NCBI GenBank assembly: GCA_963739355.1
Contig: CAVUAD010000007.1
Location: forward strand, 496,001-560,000
From: JAWVFM01 sp963739355
GTDB taxonomy: Bacteria > Actinomycetota > Thermoleophilia > Solirubrobacterales > 70-9
Reading direction: 5' to 3'
Length of the DNA: 64,000 nucleotides
A program made the translations under genes and the position numbers. Below, piece after piece: positions 56,016-64,000 of the stretch (position 1 is its first letter; each line of letters opens with the position of its first letter). The notes under the pieces were generated by a model. The model saw nothing but the letters and a program-made list of their open reading frames with translations. It was not told the DNA's origin and made no database searches.

Positions 56016-57878
56016 ATGAGCCAGGACCCGGTCACTGAGCAGCGCCGCAACCTGCCGGATCAGCCGGGCGTCTACCTCTTCAAGGATTCCGAGGCCCGGG
56101 TCGTGTACGTGGGCAAGGCGATCTCGATCAGAAAGCGAGTGGGCTCGCACTTCTCGGGCCGGGGCCGCTCCAGCGCGGACATGCTTGGGCAGGTCCGTTC
56201 GATCGACTTCCTCGTGACCGAGACCGAGGCGGAGGCGCTCCTCACCGAGCAGCAGATGATCAAGCGCCACCGGCCGCGCTTCAACATCCGGCTTCGGGAC
56301 GACAAGTCCTACCCCTACGTGGGCATCAGCCTCGACGAGGAGTTTCCGCGCGTCTACTTCACGCGCGAACGGCACAGGTCGGGGCGCCTCTACTTCGGCC
56401 CGTACTCGAGCGCCAAGCGCACCCGCGAGACGCTCGAGCTCCTCGGCAAGCTCTTCCAGTACCGCACCTGCGACGGGCCCGAGCCGGGCCGCCGGTCCGG
56501 TGTCCCCTGCCTTGACTACTACATCAAGCGCTGCCAGGCGCCCTGCGTGGGCTACATCGACCGGGAGGAGTACCGGCGCAACATCGAGGCGATCGCGAGC
56601 TTCCTCTCGGGCCGCTACCGCGACGTCGAGCGCGACCTGGAGCGCAAGATGGAGGACGCGTCGCGGGGGGAGGAGTTCGAGCGGGCGGCCGTCTACCGGG
56701 ACCGGCTCGCCGCCGTGCGTTCGCTCATGCAGCGCCAGCGCGTCGCCGGCGACGCGCTCCGCAACGCCGACGTGATTGCCGTCGCGCTCGACGGGCGAGA
56801 TGCGAACGCCCAGGTCTTCCAGGTGCGCGACGGCGTGCTCGCCGAACGGCAGAGCTTCTACCTCTCCAACGAGGGCGAACGGGGGGAGGACGAGGTGACC
56901 GAGGAGTTCCTCGCCCAGTACTACGCGGCGGTTCCCGCGATTCCGCGCCTGATCGTGGTGGGCTCGGCCGTCGCCGGGCGCGCGCAGGTGGTCTCCGAGG
57001 CGCTCGCGGCGCGTCGCGGCGGGGCGGTGGAGGTCCGCGCCGCCGAGCGGGGCTCCATGCGGCGGTTGCGGGAGATGGCGGAGCGCAACGCCAAGCTCGC
57101 CCTCGCCCAGGACCGGATGCGCCGCGAGCGCCGCCGCCAGCAGCGTGTCGACGCGCTCGCGGATCTGGCCGAGGCGCTCTCGCTGGAGACGCTCCCGGTG
57201 CGGATCGAGGGCTTCGACATCTCGAACCTGGGCCGCGAGCACACGGTTGCCTCGATGGTCGTCTTCGAAGGCGGCGCGCCGAAGAAGTCGGACTACCGGC
57301 GCTTTCGCATCCGCGGCGATCGGTCGGCGGGTCCCGACGACTTCTCGTCGATGCAGGAGGTTCTGGAGCGGCGCGTGGCTGCGTTCGTCACGCAGGCGGA
57401 CCTCTCCCCGCACGACTCCGAGCGCGACGAGAGCTTCGCGTCGCTTCCCGACCTGGTGCTGATCGACGGCGGCAAGGGCCAGCTCGGCGCCGGGATGCGG
57501 GTGCTCGGCCCGCTCACGGAGCGCGGCACGGCGGTGATCGGGCTGGCGAAGCGGCTCGAGGAGGTCTTCGTGCCGGGGCAGCCGGGCCCGCTGCCCGTTC
57601 CCCCGGAGTCTGAGGCGTCGCGGCTCCTGCAGCGGGTCCGCGACGAGGCCCACCGCTTCGCGATCGAGCACCACCGCAAGCGGCGAGACACCTCGATGAC
57701 GCGCTCGTTCCTCGACGAGCTCCCGGGCGTGGGGCCGGCCCGCAAGCGGGCGCTGCTCACGCACTTCGGCTCACCCGACCGCGTCGCGAAGGCGAGCCGG
57801 GAGGAGCTCGAGTCCGTCCCCGGCATCCCGGGCAAGCTCGCGCGCGACATCCACCGCCAGCTGAACCGCACAGGATGA
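56016..57878 (+). CDS. uvrC: Excinuclease ABC subunit C
   Basis: Makes both incisions in nucleotide-excision repair. 620 residues: GIY-YIG nuclease (GVYLFKDSEARVVYVGKAISIRKR in pattern, ~15-38), UVR domain (~205-240, EFERAAVYRDRLAAVRSL), RNase-H-like nuclease (EGFDISNLGREHTVASMV, DLVLIDGGKGQL) and C-terminal HhH pair (LDELPGVGPARKRALL). ATG 9 nt after TAATCT (56001-56006). Overlaps rapZ by 4 nt. Confidence 0.97.
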   Translation: MSQDPVTEQRRNLPDQPGVYLFKDSEARVVYVGKAISIRKRVGSHFSGRGRSSADMLGQVRSIDFLVTETEAEALLTEQQMIKRHRPRFNIRLRDDKSYPYVGISLDEEFPRVYFTRERHRSGRLYFGPYSSAKRTRETLELLGKLFQYRTCDGPEPGRRSGVPCLDYYIKRCQAPCVGYIDREEYRRNIEAIASFLSGRYRDVERDLERKMEDASRGEEFERAAVYRDRLAAVRSLMQRQRVAGDALRNADVIAVALDGRDANAQVFQVRDGVLAERQSFYLSNEGERGEDEVTEEFLAQYYAAVPAIPRLIVVGSAVAGRAQVVSEALAARRGGAVEVRAAERGSMRRLREMAERNAKLALAQDRMRRERRRQQRVDALADLAEALSLETLPVRIEGFDISNLGREHTVASMVVFEGGAPKKSDYRRFRIRGDRSAGPDDFSSMQEVLERRVAAFVTQADLSPHDSERDESFASLPDLVLIDGGKGQLGAGMRVLGPLTERGTAVIGLAKRLEEVFVPGQPGPLPVPPESEASRLLQRVRDEAHRFAIEHHRKRRDTSMTRSFLDELPGVGPARKRALLTHFGSPDRVAKASREELESVPGIPGKLARDIHRQLNRTG

Positions 57879-58756
57879 TGGAGTCCGCCAACCCCGTCGA
57901 GCTCTTCGTGATCACCGGCTACTCGGGTGCCGGAAAGTCGGAGGCGATCGCGGCTTTCGAGGACGCCGGCTACTTCTGCGTCGACAACCTGCCGCCGCGG
58001 ATGATCGAGGCCCTCGGCGAGCTCTTTCGCCACGAGGGGTCGAGCGTGCGGCGCGCCGCCGTCGTCTCCGACGTTCGCGGTGGGGACTACTTCGGCGAGC
58101 TGACCGGCGTGCTCGAGGGCCTCGAGCGCTCGGGCCTGCATCCCACGGTGGTGTTCCTGGAGGCGACCGAGGAGGCGCTCGTGGATCGCTTCAAGGAGAC
58201 GCGCCGGCGCCATCCGCTGGCTCCCGACGGGCGCGTGCTCGACGGCATCCGCCAGGAACGGGAGGCGCTGGCGTCCCTGCGCGACGTCGCCGACGTCGTC
58301 ATCGACACGACGGGGACCACCGGGGCCATGCTGCGCAGGAAGATCGCCGTCGACCTGCTGGGCCCCCGTGAGGCGGAGACGCGGCTGGCGCTGACCATCC
58401 TGACCTTCGGCTTCAAGAACGGCCCGCCGCGCGACGCCGACCTGATGCTGGACGTCCGCTTCCTGCCGAACCCGCACTACCGGGAGGACCTGCGGGCGCT
58501 GACCGGGCGCGACCCGGCCGTGGTCGCCTATGTCGAGGCGGGCGACCTGGCCCGGGATTTCTACGAGCGCCTCGACCCGTTGCTCGAGTTCCTGCTGCCC
58601 GCCTACCTGGCCGAGGGCAAGACGCACCTGACGATCGCCATCGGCTGTACCGGCGGAAGGCACCGCTCGATCACGGTTGCGGACCGCGTTGCCGGCCGGC
58701 TTGCCGATCTGGACGACGTCACCATCAGGGTCGTGAACCGCGACGTAGAGCTCTAG
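57875..58756 (+). CDS. rapZ: RapZ-type nucleotide-binding protein
   Basis: 293 residues with Walker A VITGYSGAGKSEAIAAFED at residues ~9-27, Walker B-like 'CVDNLPPRMIEAL', and the C-terminal domain with AIGCTGGRHRSITVADRV. In Proteobacteria controls GlmZ sRNA and GlmS; in Gram-positives linked to cell-wall precursor control. Coupled to uvrC (ATGA), but the usual followers yvcK and whiA are missing and opposite-strand hydrolases begin 3 nt after its stop. Confidence 0.95.
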   Translation: MMESANPVELFVITGYSGAGKSEAIAAFEDAGYFCVDNLPPRMIEALGELFRHEGSSVRRAAVVSDVRGGDYFGELTGVLEGLERSGLHPTVVFLEATEEALVDRFKETRRRHPLAPDGRVLDGIRQEREALASLRDVADVVIDTTGTTGAMLRRKIAVDLLGPREAETRLALTILTFGFKNGPPRDADLMLDVRFLPNPHYREDLRALTGRDPAVVAYVEAGDLARDFYERLDPLLEFLLPAYLAEGKTHLTIAIGCTGGRHRSITVADRVAGRLADLDDVTIRVVNRDVEL

Positions 58757-58759
58757 GGG

Positions 58760-59887
58760 CTAGCGCCGGCCGACGATCCTCCGGAACGCCTTCCACGCCG
58801 GTTTCGGGTTGCCGGCCCGGTCGAGGAGCCCCGAGTGCTTGCACCAGGAGCAGGTCCCGACATTGACGCTCGGGCCGGGGTCGCGGAGCACGAACCAGCT
58901 GACCTCGTGGACGTTCAGCGCCCGGCGGCGATGGGCAAGTGTCTTGAGCGTCCGTCGCAGCAGCCTGGCCTGGCCCCTGAGCCCCTGGTTGATGTGGCCG
59001 TCCTTTGGAGCCGAGCCCCACGACGTCTCGCTGACCCAGATCGGCGTCTTTGCGTCGTGGGCCTTCCGCATGACCGCATGGACACCGGCCGTGGCGGCCC
59101 GGACGTCGTGCACGGTCGAGCCATAAGGGTGAACGGCGACGACGTCGAAGGCGTGCTTGACTCCTTTCACCCGATAGAGTTGCTTCAGGTAGTCGGCCGC
59201 GGAGAACTTGACGTCGGTCGGCATCCCGGCAAGCGCGATCTTGGCCGAGGGGTCGGCAGCCCTGATCGCCCTGTGCGCGTCCCTGAGCACGGTGACGTAC
59301 TTCTGAACCGACGGCTCCGGGTCGAACGAGCGCGCGATGTTCGGCTCGTTCCAGACCTGCCACTGCTTGACGGGCTGTGGTCTCACGCCTGGGTTTGCCT
59401 TTGCGAACGCCCTCCAGAATGTTCCGTCGGGCTTGTAGCGGTTGACCGCGGCCTGGACGAAAGCCCGCCAGTCGCCGCGCGCGTTCGCGCTTCCCACCGG
59501 GGGCGTCGAGTGCTGCTGGTTGCCCAGCGGCGCGCCGGTCACCGGGTTCGTCAGACCGTTGACCCAGTAGGGCGAGCTGTAGAGGAGGGGCTGCGGGCGG
59601 ATCCCGAGCTTCGCGAGCTGCGAGATCAGGGCGTCGGGCTGACTCCAGTCAACCTTGGTGGCTGTCGGCTCGACGTCGCTCCAGTTGATCGTCACGCGCA
59701 TCGTGTGCAGCCTCGTCTTCGCAAGGAGCGCCCGGTCGCTGCGCGAGAGGTGGTCGTAAAACGCGAAGTTGAGGCCGTAGAAGCCCGGCTTGGCCCTGGA
59801 CTGGGCCGGGCCGCACACCGCGCCGAGGACGATGCAGCAGGCGATGCCTGTGAGGGCATGGGCAAGTCTGCGATCAGGGAGCGGCAA
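58760..59887 (-). CDS. Secreted GH-A clan glycoside hydrolase, paralogue 1
   Basis: 375 residues, exported (hydrophobic segment ~10-25 GIACCIVLGAVCG). Clan GH-A barrel with acid/base Glu in WQVWNEPN (~176) and nucleophile Glu in PIWVSETSWGS (~289), as in GH5/GH39-like enzymes. C-terminal NVGTCSWCKHSGLL contains a Cys-x2-Cys pair shared by the two following paralogues. ATG overlaps the preceding paralogue's 3' end by 14 nt, so coupled. Confidence 0.85.
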   Translation of the reverse strand: MPLPDRRLAHALTGIACCIVLGAVCGPAQSRAKPGFYGLNFAFYDHLSRSDRALLAKTRLHTMRVTINWSDVEPTATKVDWSQPDALISQLAKLGIRPQPLLYSSPYWVNGLTNPVTGAPLGNQQHSTPPVGSANARGDWRAFVQAAVNRYKPDGTFWRAFAKANPGVRPQPVKQWQVWNEPNIARSFDPEPSVQKYVTVLRDAHRAIRAADPSAKIALAGMPTDVKFSAADYLKQLYRVKGVKHAFDVVAVHPYGSTVHDVRAATAGVHAVMRKAHDAKTPIWVSETSWGSAPKDGHINQGLRGQARLLRRTLKTLAHRRRALNVHEVSWFVLRDPGPSVNVGTCSWCKHSGLLDRAGNPKPAWKAFRRIVGRR

Positions 59888-60977
59888 ACTTCTTGAAGGC
59901 GGCCCACGAGGGCTTCGCCTTGCCGCTCTTCTTGAAGAGGCCGTCCGACGCGCAGAAGCCGCAGTCGCCCTCGGAGGGGTCCGGCTTCGCGTCGCGCAGC
60001 GTGTACCAGTAGACGCGGTCGAGGTTGAGGCGCTTGGCGTGGGACCTGAAGTACTTGTAGGCCCGCTTGAGGATCTTCGCCTGCCCCTGAAGGCCCTTGT
60101 TGAGCTTGCTGCCCTTCTTCGCCGAGCCCCAGCCGATCTCGTCCACCCAGAGCGCCGCGTCGTCGCGGTGCGAAGTGATCGTGGCCCGCATCTTGTCCAT
60201 CTGCGACTTCACCCCGGTCAGGCCCGCGGCGTAGGGGTGGGTGCTGACGACGTCGAAGTGCTTCTTCGACTTGTCCTGGTAGAGGGAGCGCAGGTATTTC
60301 CAGGGGTAGATCGCCCCGTGCTTGCCGGTCGTCTTGAACATCCCGCCGAGCACGACCTGCGCGTCGGGGTCGACCGCGTCGATCGCGTCAGAGGAGATCT
60401 GCAGGAGCTTCGCGTACTGCTTCGGGTTGGGCTTCGGATCCCAGAAGCCCGGGGAGTTCATCTCGTTCCAGATCTGCCAGTCGGTGACCGGGATGAACGG
60501 GACGCTTGGTTTGTCCGTCCAGAAGGTCCCCTCCGGCCCGTAGCGCTGCACGGCCGCGGTGACGAACGCCTCCCAATCCTGCTTCGCCTCGTGAGACTTG
60601 ATCGGCGGCGTGTGCGGGGTCGGCTCGAGCCAGCCGGGGCTCGAGATGAGCTGCGGCACGACCTGGATCCCGATCTGCGCGTACTCGGTGACCTGTGAGT
60701 CGATCGTCGACCAGTCGAACGGGTCGCTGGCGCTCGTCGGCTGGACCGCGCGCCAGTCGACGACCACGCGGACCGTCTCGACCCCGCCCTCCTGCATGTT
60801 CTGGAGATCGGCGGCGTTCGGCTTCTTCGCGAGCCCCATGCCGTAGAAGAAGTGAGGCACCTTGGGCTTCGCGGCCGGGCCGGCGCCGTGCGCGATCGCC
60901 CCGACGCAGCACAGCGACGCTGCGATGCAGGTTCCCGCGATGGTGGCGGCGATCCTCGCCGTCGCCCTGCTCCTCAT
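59874..60977 (-). CDS. Secreted GH-A clan glycoside hydrolase, paralogue 2
   Basis: 367 residues; signal peptide MRSRATARIAATIAGTCIAASLCCVGAIA region. Acid/base Glu in WQIWNEMN (~171), nucleophile Glu in LWVDEIGWGS (~282), C-terminal EGDCGFCASDGL with the same Cys pair. ATG at 60977 (MRSRA) is chosen because TATGAT stands 7 nt upstream on the minus strand; the frame also opens four codons earlier. Substrate polysaccharide unknown. Confidence 0.85.
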   Translation of the reverse strand: MRSRATARIAATIAGTCIAASLCCVGAIAHGAGPAAKPKVPHFFYGMGLAKKPNAADLQNMQEGGVETVRVVVDWRAVQPTSASDPFDWSTIDSQVTEYAQIGIQVVPQLISSPGWLEPTPHTPPIKSHEAKQDWEAFVTAAVQRYGPEGTFWTDKPSVPFIPVTDWQIWNEMNSPGFWDPKPNPKQYAKLLQISSDAIDAVDPDAQVVLGGMFKTTGKHGAIYPWKYLRSLYQDKSKKHFDVVSTHPYAAGLTGVKSQMDKMRATITSHRDDAALWVDEIGWGSAKKGSKLNKGLQGQAKILKRAYKYFRSHAKRLNLDRVYWYTLRDAKPDPSEGDCGFCASDGLFKKSGKAKPSWAAFKKFAAP

Positions 60978-61016
60978 CGAGGCGATCATAGCGACGGCGC
61001 GTCGCAGGAATTCCGG

Positions 61017-62111
61017 TCACCCGGCGGTCGTGACGGCCCGGTAAGCGCTCCACGCGGGCTTCGGAGCGCCGCCGGAGTCCAGGAGGCCCTCCGAGTCGCA
61101 GAATCCGCAGGCCCCCTGGTCCGCCTGCGCGGGGTCGCGCAACGGGTACCAGATCACCCTGTCGATGCCGAGGTCCTCGCGGCGCGCCGCAAGGACGGTC
61201 AGGGCGCGCGTGAGCATCGCCGCCTGTCCCCGCACGCCGAGGTTGAGCTTGCTCCCGGTGGCGGCCGAGCCCCAGCCGAGCTCGTCGACCCAAAGGGGCG
61301 TGGAGGAGCCGCCGTTGTCGTCCATGGCGGCGCGCATCTTCCTGATCTGGCTGAGCACCTCGGGCATCCTCGGGGCGTAGGGATGGACGCCCACCACGTC
61401 GAAGTCCGGCGCCGCGCCGGCCGCGTAGAGGCCTCGCAGGAACTTCCAGGAAAAGATCGAGCCGTGCATGCCGATCGTCTCGAACATGCCTCCGAGAACG
61501 ATCTTCGCGCCCGGATCCGCGCCCCTGATCGCCTCGGCCGAGATGTGGAGGAGGTCCGCGTATGCCTTGGGGGACGGCTTCGGGGCGAAATACGCCGCGC
61601 CGTTCTCCTCGTTCCAGACCTGCCAGTAGCGAATGGGGTCGTACGGGACGCTCGGGTTGTCGGCCCAGAACGAGCCGTGCGGCCCGTACCGCCTGACCGT
61701 GGCGCTGAGGAACGCCTGCCATCCGTCGCGCGCCGCCCGCGAGAACACGGGCGCGGTGTTCGGGTCCGGCGTCAGCCATCCAGGGGTGGCGACGAACCCG
61801 GGCAGGATCTCCACGTGCGCCTCGGCCAGCCTGCGGATCAGCGGCTCGACCGCGGTGAACTCCGGCGGGGCATCCCCGTTCGGCTGGAACGTGCGCCAAT
61901 CGAACGTGACACGCGCGATGGTGGCTCCGCTCTGCGCGAGCCTGGCGAGGTCGCCGGCCGCCAGCGTCCCGGAGATGCCGATGCCGAAGAAGTGGGACGG
62001 CCCGGGGGGGACCGCGGGTGGGCTCGTGGGCGCCGAGCCGGAGTCGTTTCGCAACTGGGTGACCACCAGCACGCCGACGGCCAGGGCCGCCAGGGGAACG
62101 AGGCGCTTCAT
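61017..62111 (-). CDS. Secreted GH-A clan glycoside hydrolase, paralogue 3
   Basis: 364 residues; N-terminal hydrophobic segment MKRLVPLAALAVGVLVVTQL (signal or anchor) and a Ser/Pro-rich linker. Acid/base Glu in WQVWNEENGA (~171), nucleophile in LWVDELGWGS (~280), C-terminal QGACGFCDSEGLL with Cys pair. First gene of the minus-strand operon 3-2-1. ATG at 62111; longer reading overlaps the divergent ABC transporter. Confidence 0.85.
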   Translation of the reverse strand: MKRLVPLAALAVGVLVVTQLRNDSGSAPTSPPAVPPGPSHFFGIGISGTLAAGDLARLAQSGATIARVTFDWRTFQPNGDAPPEFTAVEPLIRRLAEAHVEILPGFVATPGWLTPDPNTAPVFSRAARDGWQAFLSATVRRYGPHGSFWADNPSVPYDPIRYWQVWNEENGAAYFAPKPSPKAYADLLHISAEAIRGADPGAKIVLGGMFETIGMHGSIFSWKFLRGLYAAGAAPDFDVVGVHPYAPRMPEVLSQIRKMRAAMDDNGGSSTPLWVDELGWGSAATGSKLNLGVRGQAAMLTRALTVLAARREDLGIDRVIWYPLRDPAQADQGACGFCDSEGLLDSGGAPKPAWSAYRAVTTAG

Positions 62112-62208
62112 GGTGGAAGTCGCTCCCGGCACCGCGGCGACTATACGAGGGCGGTCATGGCTGCGCCGCGGGGGCGTGCGGCCCGTCCGCGCCGCAATAA
62201 TTGATCCC

Positions 62209-63141
62209 GTGACCACCTCCAACGGCGCGCCGAGCGCGATCAGCGTCCGTGGCCTGCGCAAGGCATACGGCGAGAAGGAGGCGGTTCGGGGCATCGACCT
62301 CGAGGTCTCCCAGGGTCAGATCTTCGCGTTCCTCGGGCCGAACGGCGCCGGGAAGACGACGACCACCGAGATCCTCGAGGGGTACCGCGAGCGGTCGGCG
62401 GGGGACGTGACCGTCCTCGGCGAGGACCCGGCGGCCGGGGACCGGGAGTGGCGCGAGCGCATCGGCATCGTCCTCCAGCAGTGCGACCTCCAGCCGCTGC
62501 TCACGGTGCGGGAGACGCTCAACCTCTACGCCGGCTACTTCTCCGCGCCGCGCCCCATCGACGAGACGATTAGCCACATCGGGCTGGCCGAGCAGGCCGA
62601 CTCACGCGCCGGCCGCCTCTCCGGCGGCCAGCAACGGCGGTTGGACGTCGGCGTGGCGCTGGTCGGCGATCCCGAGCTCCTCTTTCTCGACGAGCCGACG
62701 ACCGGATTCGACCCATCCGCCCGCCGGCAGGCCTGGGAGGTGATCGCGAACCTCCGTGCGCTCGGCAAGACCGTCTTCCTGACGACCCACTACATGGACG
62801 AGGCGCAGGCGCTCGCGGACCGCGTCGCGATCATCGCCGCGGGACGGATCGTCGCCGAGGGGCCGCCCGCAGAGCTCGGCGGCCGCAGGGACGCCGCAAC
62901 CACGATCGCCTTCAGGCTCCCGGGGGGCGTCGGGCGCGAGTCCCTGCCCGCCGCCCTCGGCGGGGCGGCGGAGGGCGCCGACGGCGCGATCACGCTCACC
63001 GTCGCGGATCCGATCGCGCCGCTCAACGAGCTGACCGGCTGGGCGCTCGAGCGCAACCTCGAGCTGAGCGACCTCGAGGTATCCCAGCCGAGCCTGGAGG
63101 ACGTCTACCTCGACCTCACCCGGGGCGAAGATGTCTCATGA
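62209..63141 (+). CDS. ABC exporter ATPase, DrrA/CcmA type
   Basis: 310 residues: Walker A GPNGAGKTTTTEIL (~43-56), signature RLSGGQQRRLDVG (~139-151), Walker B ELLFLDEPTTG and H-loop THYMDEAQ; C-terminal DUF4162-like part (~225-310). Powers the permease downstream for drug or lipid export. GTG at 62209; upstream reading lies antisense to the hydrolase. Its TGA stop is the first triplet of repeat copy E. Confidence 0.93.
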   Translation: MTTSNGAPSAISVRGLRKAYGEKEAVRGIDLEVSQGQIFAFLGPNGAGKTTTTEILEGYRERSAGDVTVLGEDPAAGDREWRERIGIVLQQCDLQPLLTVRETLNLYAGYFSAPRPIDETISHIGLAEQADSRAGRLSGGQQRRLDVGVALVGDPELLFLDEPTTGFDPSARRQAWEVIANLRALGKTVFLTTHYMDEAQALADRVAIIAAGRIVAEGPPAELGGRRDAATTIAFRLPGGVGRESLPAALGGAAEGADGAITLTVADPIAPLNELTGWALERNLELSDLEVSQPSLEDVYLDLTRGEDVS

Positions 63142-63197
63142 GGTGCTTCAGCACCGAAAGCAGCGCGTCAGGCGGCGGAGCCGCCGCAGGTAGTTCA
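63139..63197 (+). repeat. Double-hairpin repeat, copy E
   Basis: TGAGG, stem 1 GGTGCT/AGCACC with TC loop, linker CGAAAGCAGC, stem 2 GGCGGC/GCCGCC with GGA-type loop, then GCAGG and TTCA. Both stems differ from copies A-C with matching changes on both arms. It fills the whole gap between the ABC ATPase and the permease, from the TGA of one to the ATG of the other. Confidence 0.82.
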
Positions 63198-63961
63198 TGA
63201 GCGCCATCGCCCTCGTCACGCACCAGTTCCGCTACGACCAGAAGATCTTCTGGCGCAACCCGGCCTCGGTGTTCTTCACCGTCCTGCTGCCGGTGGTGTT
63301 CATGGTGATCTTCCAGCTGCTGTTCAGCGGGCAGACCGTGGGCGGGCGCCACGTGAAGGTGAGCACGTACTACGTGCCGGCGATCATCACCCTCGGCGTC
63401 ATCTCGGCAACGGGCGTGAACCTGGCGATCAACCTGACGCGTGAGCGCGAGGCCGGGCTCATGAAACGTGTCAGGGGGACACCGCTGCCCAACTGGGTGT
63501 TCATCGCCGGGCGGGTCGGCAACTCGCTGGTGGTCGCCACCCTCATGCTGGCGCTCGTCGGCGGGATCGGCCGGGTCGCCTACGGGGTCGGCATCCCGTG
63601 GTCGGAGATTGGAGCCGTGCTGGGCACGCTGGTCGTCGGAACGGCCTCCTTCTGCGCGATGGGAATCGCGCTCACCACGGTGATCCCGTCGGTCGACGCG
63701 GCGCCGGCGATCACGCAGGCTGTGTTCCTCCCGCTCTACTTCCTCTCAGGCGTCTTCGTGCCGGACGACCAGATCCCCACCGGGGTCCTCCACGTCGCGA
63801 GCGTGTTCCCGGTCCGGCCGTTCTTCCTCTCGTTCTACGACGCGTGGGTTCCCGGGGCGGGCGGGTTCGATCCCGGGCATCTCGCGGTGGTCGCCGCCTG
63901 GGGAGCGTTCGCCGTGGTCGTCGCGATCCGAAAGTTCCGCTGGACGCCGCGCCGCGGCTGA
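63197..63961 (+). CDS. ABC-2 type exporter permease
   Basis: 254 residues, six membrane segments (~25-45, ~60-80, ~105-130, ~140-165, ~170-190, ~225-245), 'TREREAGLMKRVRGTPLPNW' coupling-helix region and a C-terminal ABC-2 signature near GVFVPDDQIPTG. Partner of the ATPase, separated by repeat copy E, whose GCAGG may serve as its Shine-Dalgarno. After its TGA 39 nt remain, containing TACCGT at ~63991, perhaps the -10 box of a gene beyond the window. Confidence 0.9.
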   Translation: MSAIALVTHQFRYDQKIFWRNPASVFFTVLLPVVFMVIFQLLFSGQTVGGRHVKVSTYYVPAIITLGVISATGVNLAINLTREREAGLMKRVRGTPLPNWVFIAGRVGNSLVVATLMLALVGGIGRVAYGVGIPWSEIGAVLGTLVVGTASFCAMGIALTTVIPSVDAAPAITQAVFLPLYFLSGVFVPDDQIPTGVLHVASVFPVRPFFLSFYDAWVPGAGGFDPGHLAVVAAWGAFAVVVAIRKFRWTPRRG

Positions 63962-64000
63962 CCACGCGACCGGCCCTCACCGTGGATCGGTACCGTCAAC

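Overview
The window is high-GC (about 70% by eye) actinobacterial chromosome. A CarD-type RNA polymerase-binding protein, ClpC, DisA, RskA-type anti-sigma and many GTG/TTG starts fit Actinobacteriota; the mix of Bacillus-like gene order with actinobacterial families suggests a deep branch such as Thermoleophilia (inference, not proven by any marker here). The single RNA gene recognised with certainty is a tRNA-Thr(TGT). No phage, transposase, CRISPR array or resistance island was seen.

Layout. 0-5 kb: a PlsC-like acyltransferase, an SCP2-like protein, a 360-bp intergenic stretch with a candidate structured RNA and two tandem double-hairpin repeats, a MerR-adenylate cyclase fusion, then tilS-hpt. 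5-19 kb: ftsH, a small putative lipoprotein, folP-folB-folK, a GST-like gene, coaX-dus, greA, an F420-type reductase, lysS-FHA, a secreted orphan and clpC. 19-24 kb: accessory envelope genes (delta-60 propeller, MFS exporter, secreted hydrolase with RTX-like repeats). 23-29 kb: radA, disA-carD-ispD, a PHP phosphatase and ispF. 29-33 kb: a lipid block (acyl-CoA synthetase, SRPBCC, PlsC, SCP2-hydrolase fusion). 33.4-34.8 kb: a low-GC islet with two orphan exported proteins. 35-38 kb: cysS-rlmB-sigH, GrpB, tRNA-Thr. 38-46 kb: a maleylacetate reductase-like enzyme, a PlsC-GpsA fusion, two ECF sigma genes with membrane partners, and a rhomboid protease. 46-54 kb: hydrolase, WecB, phosphate uptake pair, and a TadE-like cluster ending in a DD-carboxypeptidase/lytic transglycosylase fusion. 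54-64 kb: MaoC, cupredoxin, enoyl-CoA isomerase, uvrC-rapZ, three tandem glycoside hydrolase paralogues and an ABC exporter.

How it works together. The housekeeping genes follow the order tilS-hpt-ftsH-(coaX, folP/B/K)-dus-lysS-clpC-radA-disA-ispD-ispF-cysS-rlmB-sigH known from Bacillus, interrupted by lineage-specific envelope and lipid genes. A recurring feature is a TANNNT hexamer 6-9 nt before the start codon of more than 20 genes, as expected for leaderless transcripts; in several cases the T-A-G or T-A-A of the preceding stop codon forms the start of that hexamer.

Most noteworthy: (1) five copies of a double-hairpin element whose stems change sequence but keep pairing; (2) a candidate ~145-nt structured RNA with its own promoter and a 14-bp terminal hairpin; (3) the TadE-like/degenerate ParA-like/VanY/SLT cluster; (4) the PlsC-GpsA fusion; (5) the MerR-cyclase fusion; (6) a possible attenuator in the greA leader.
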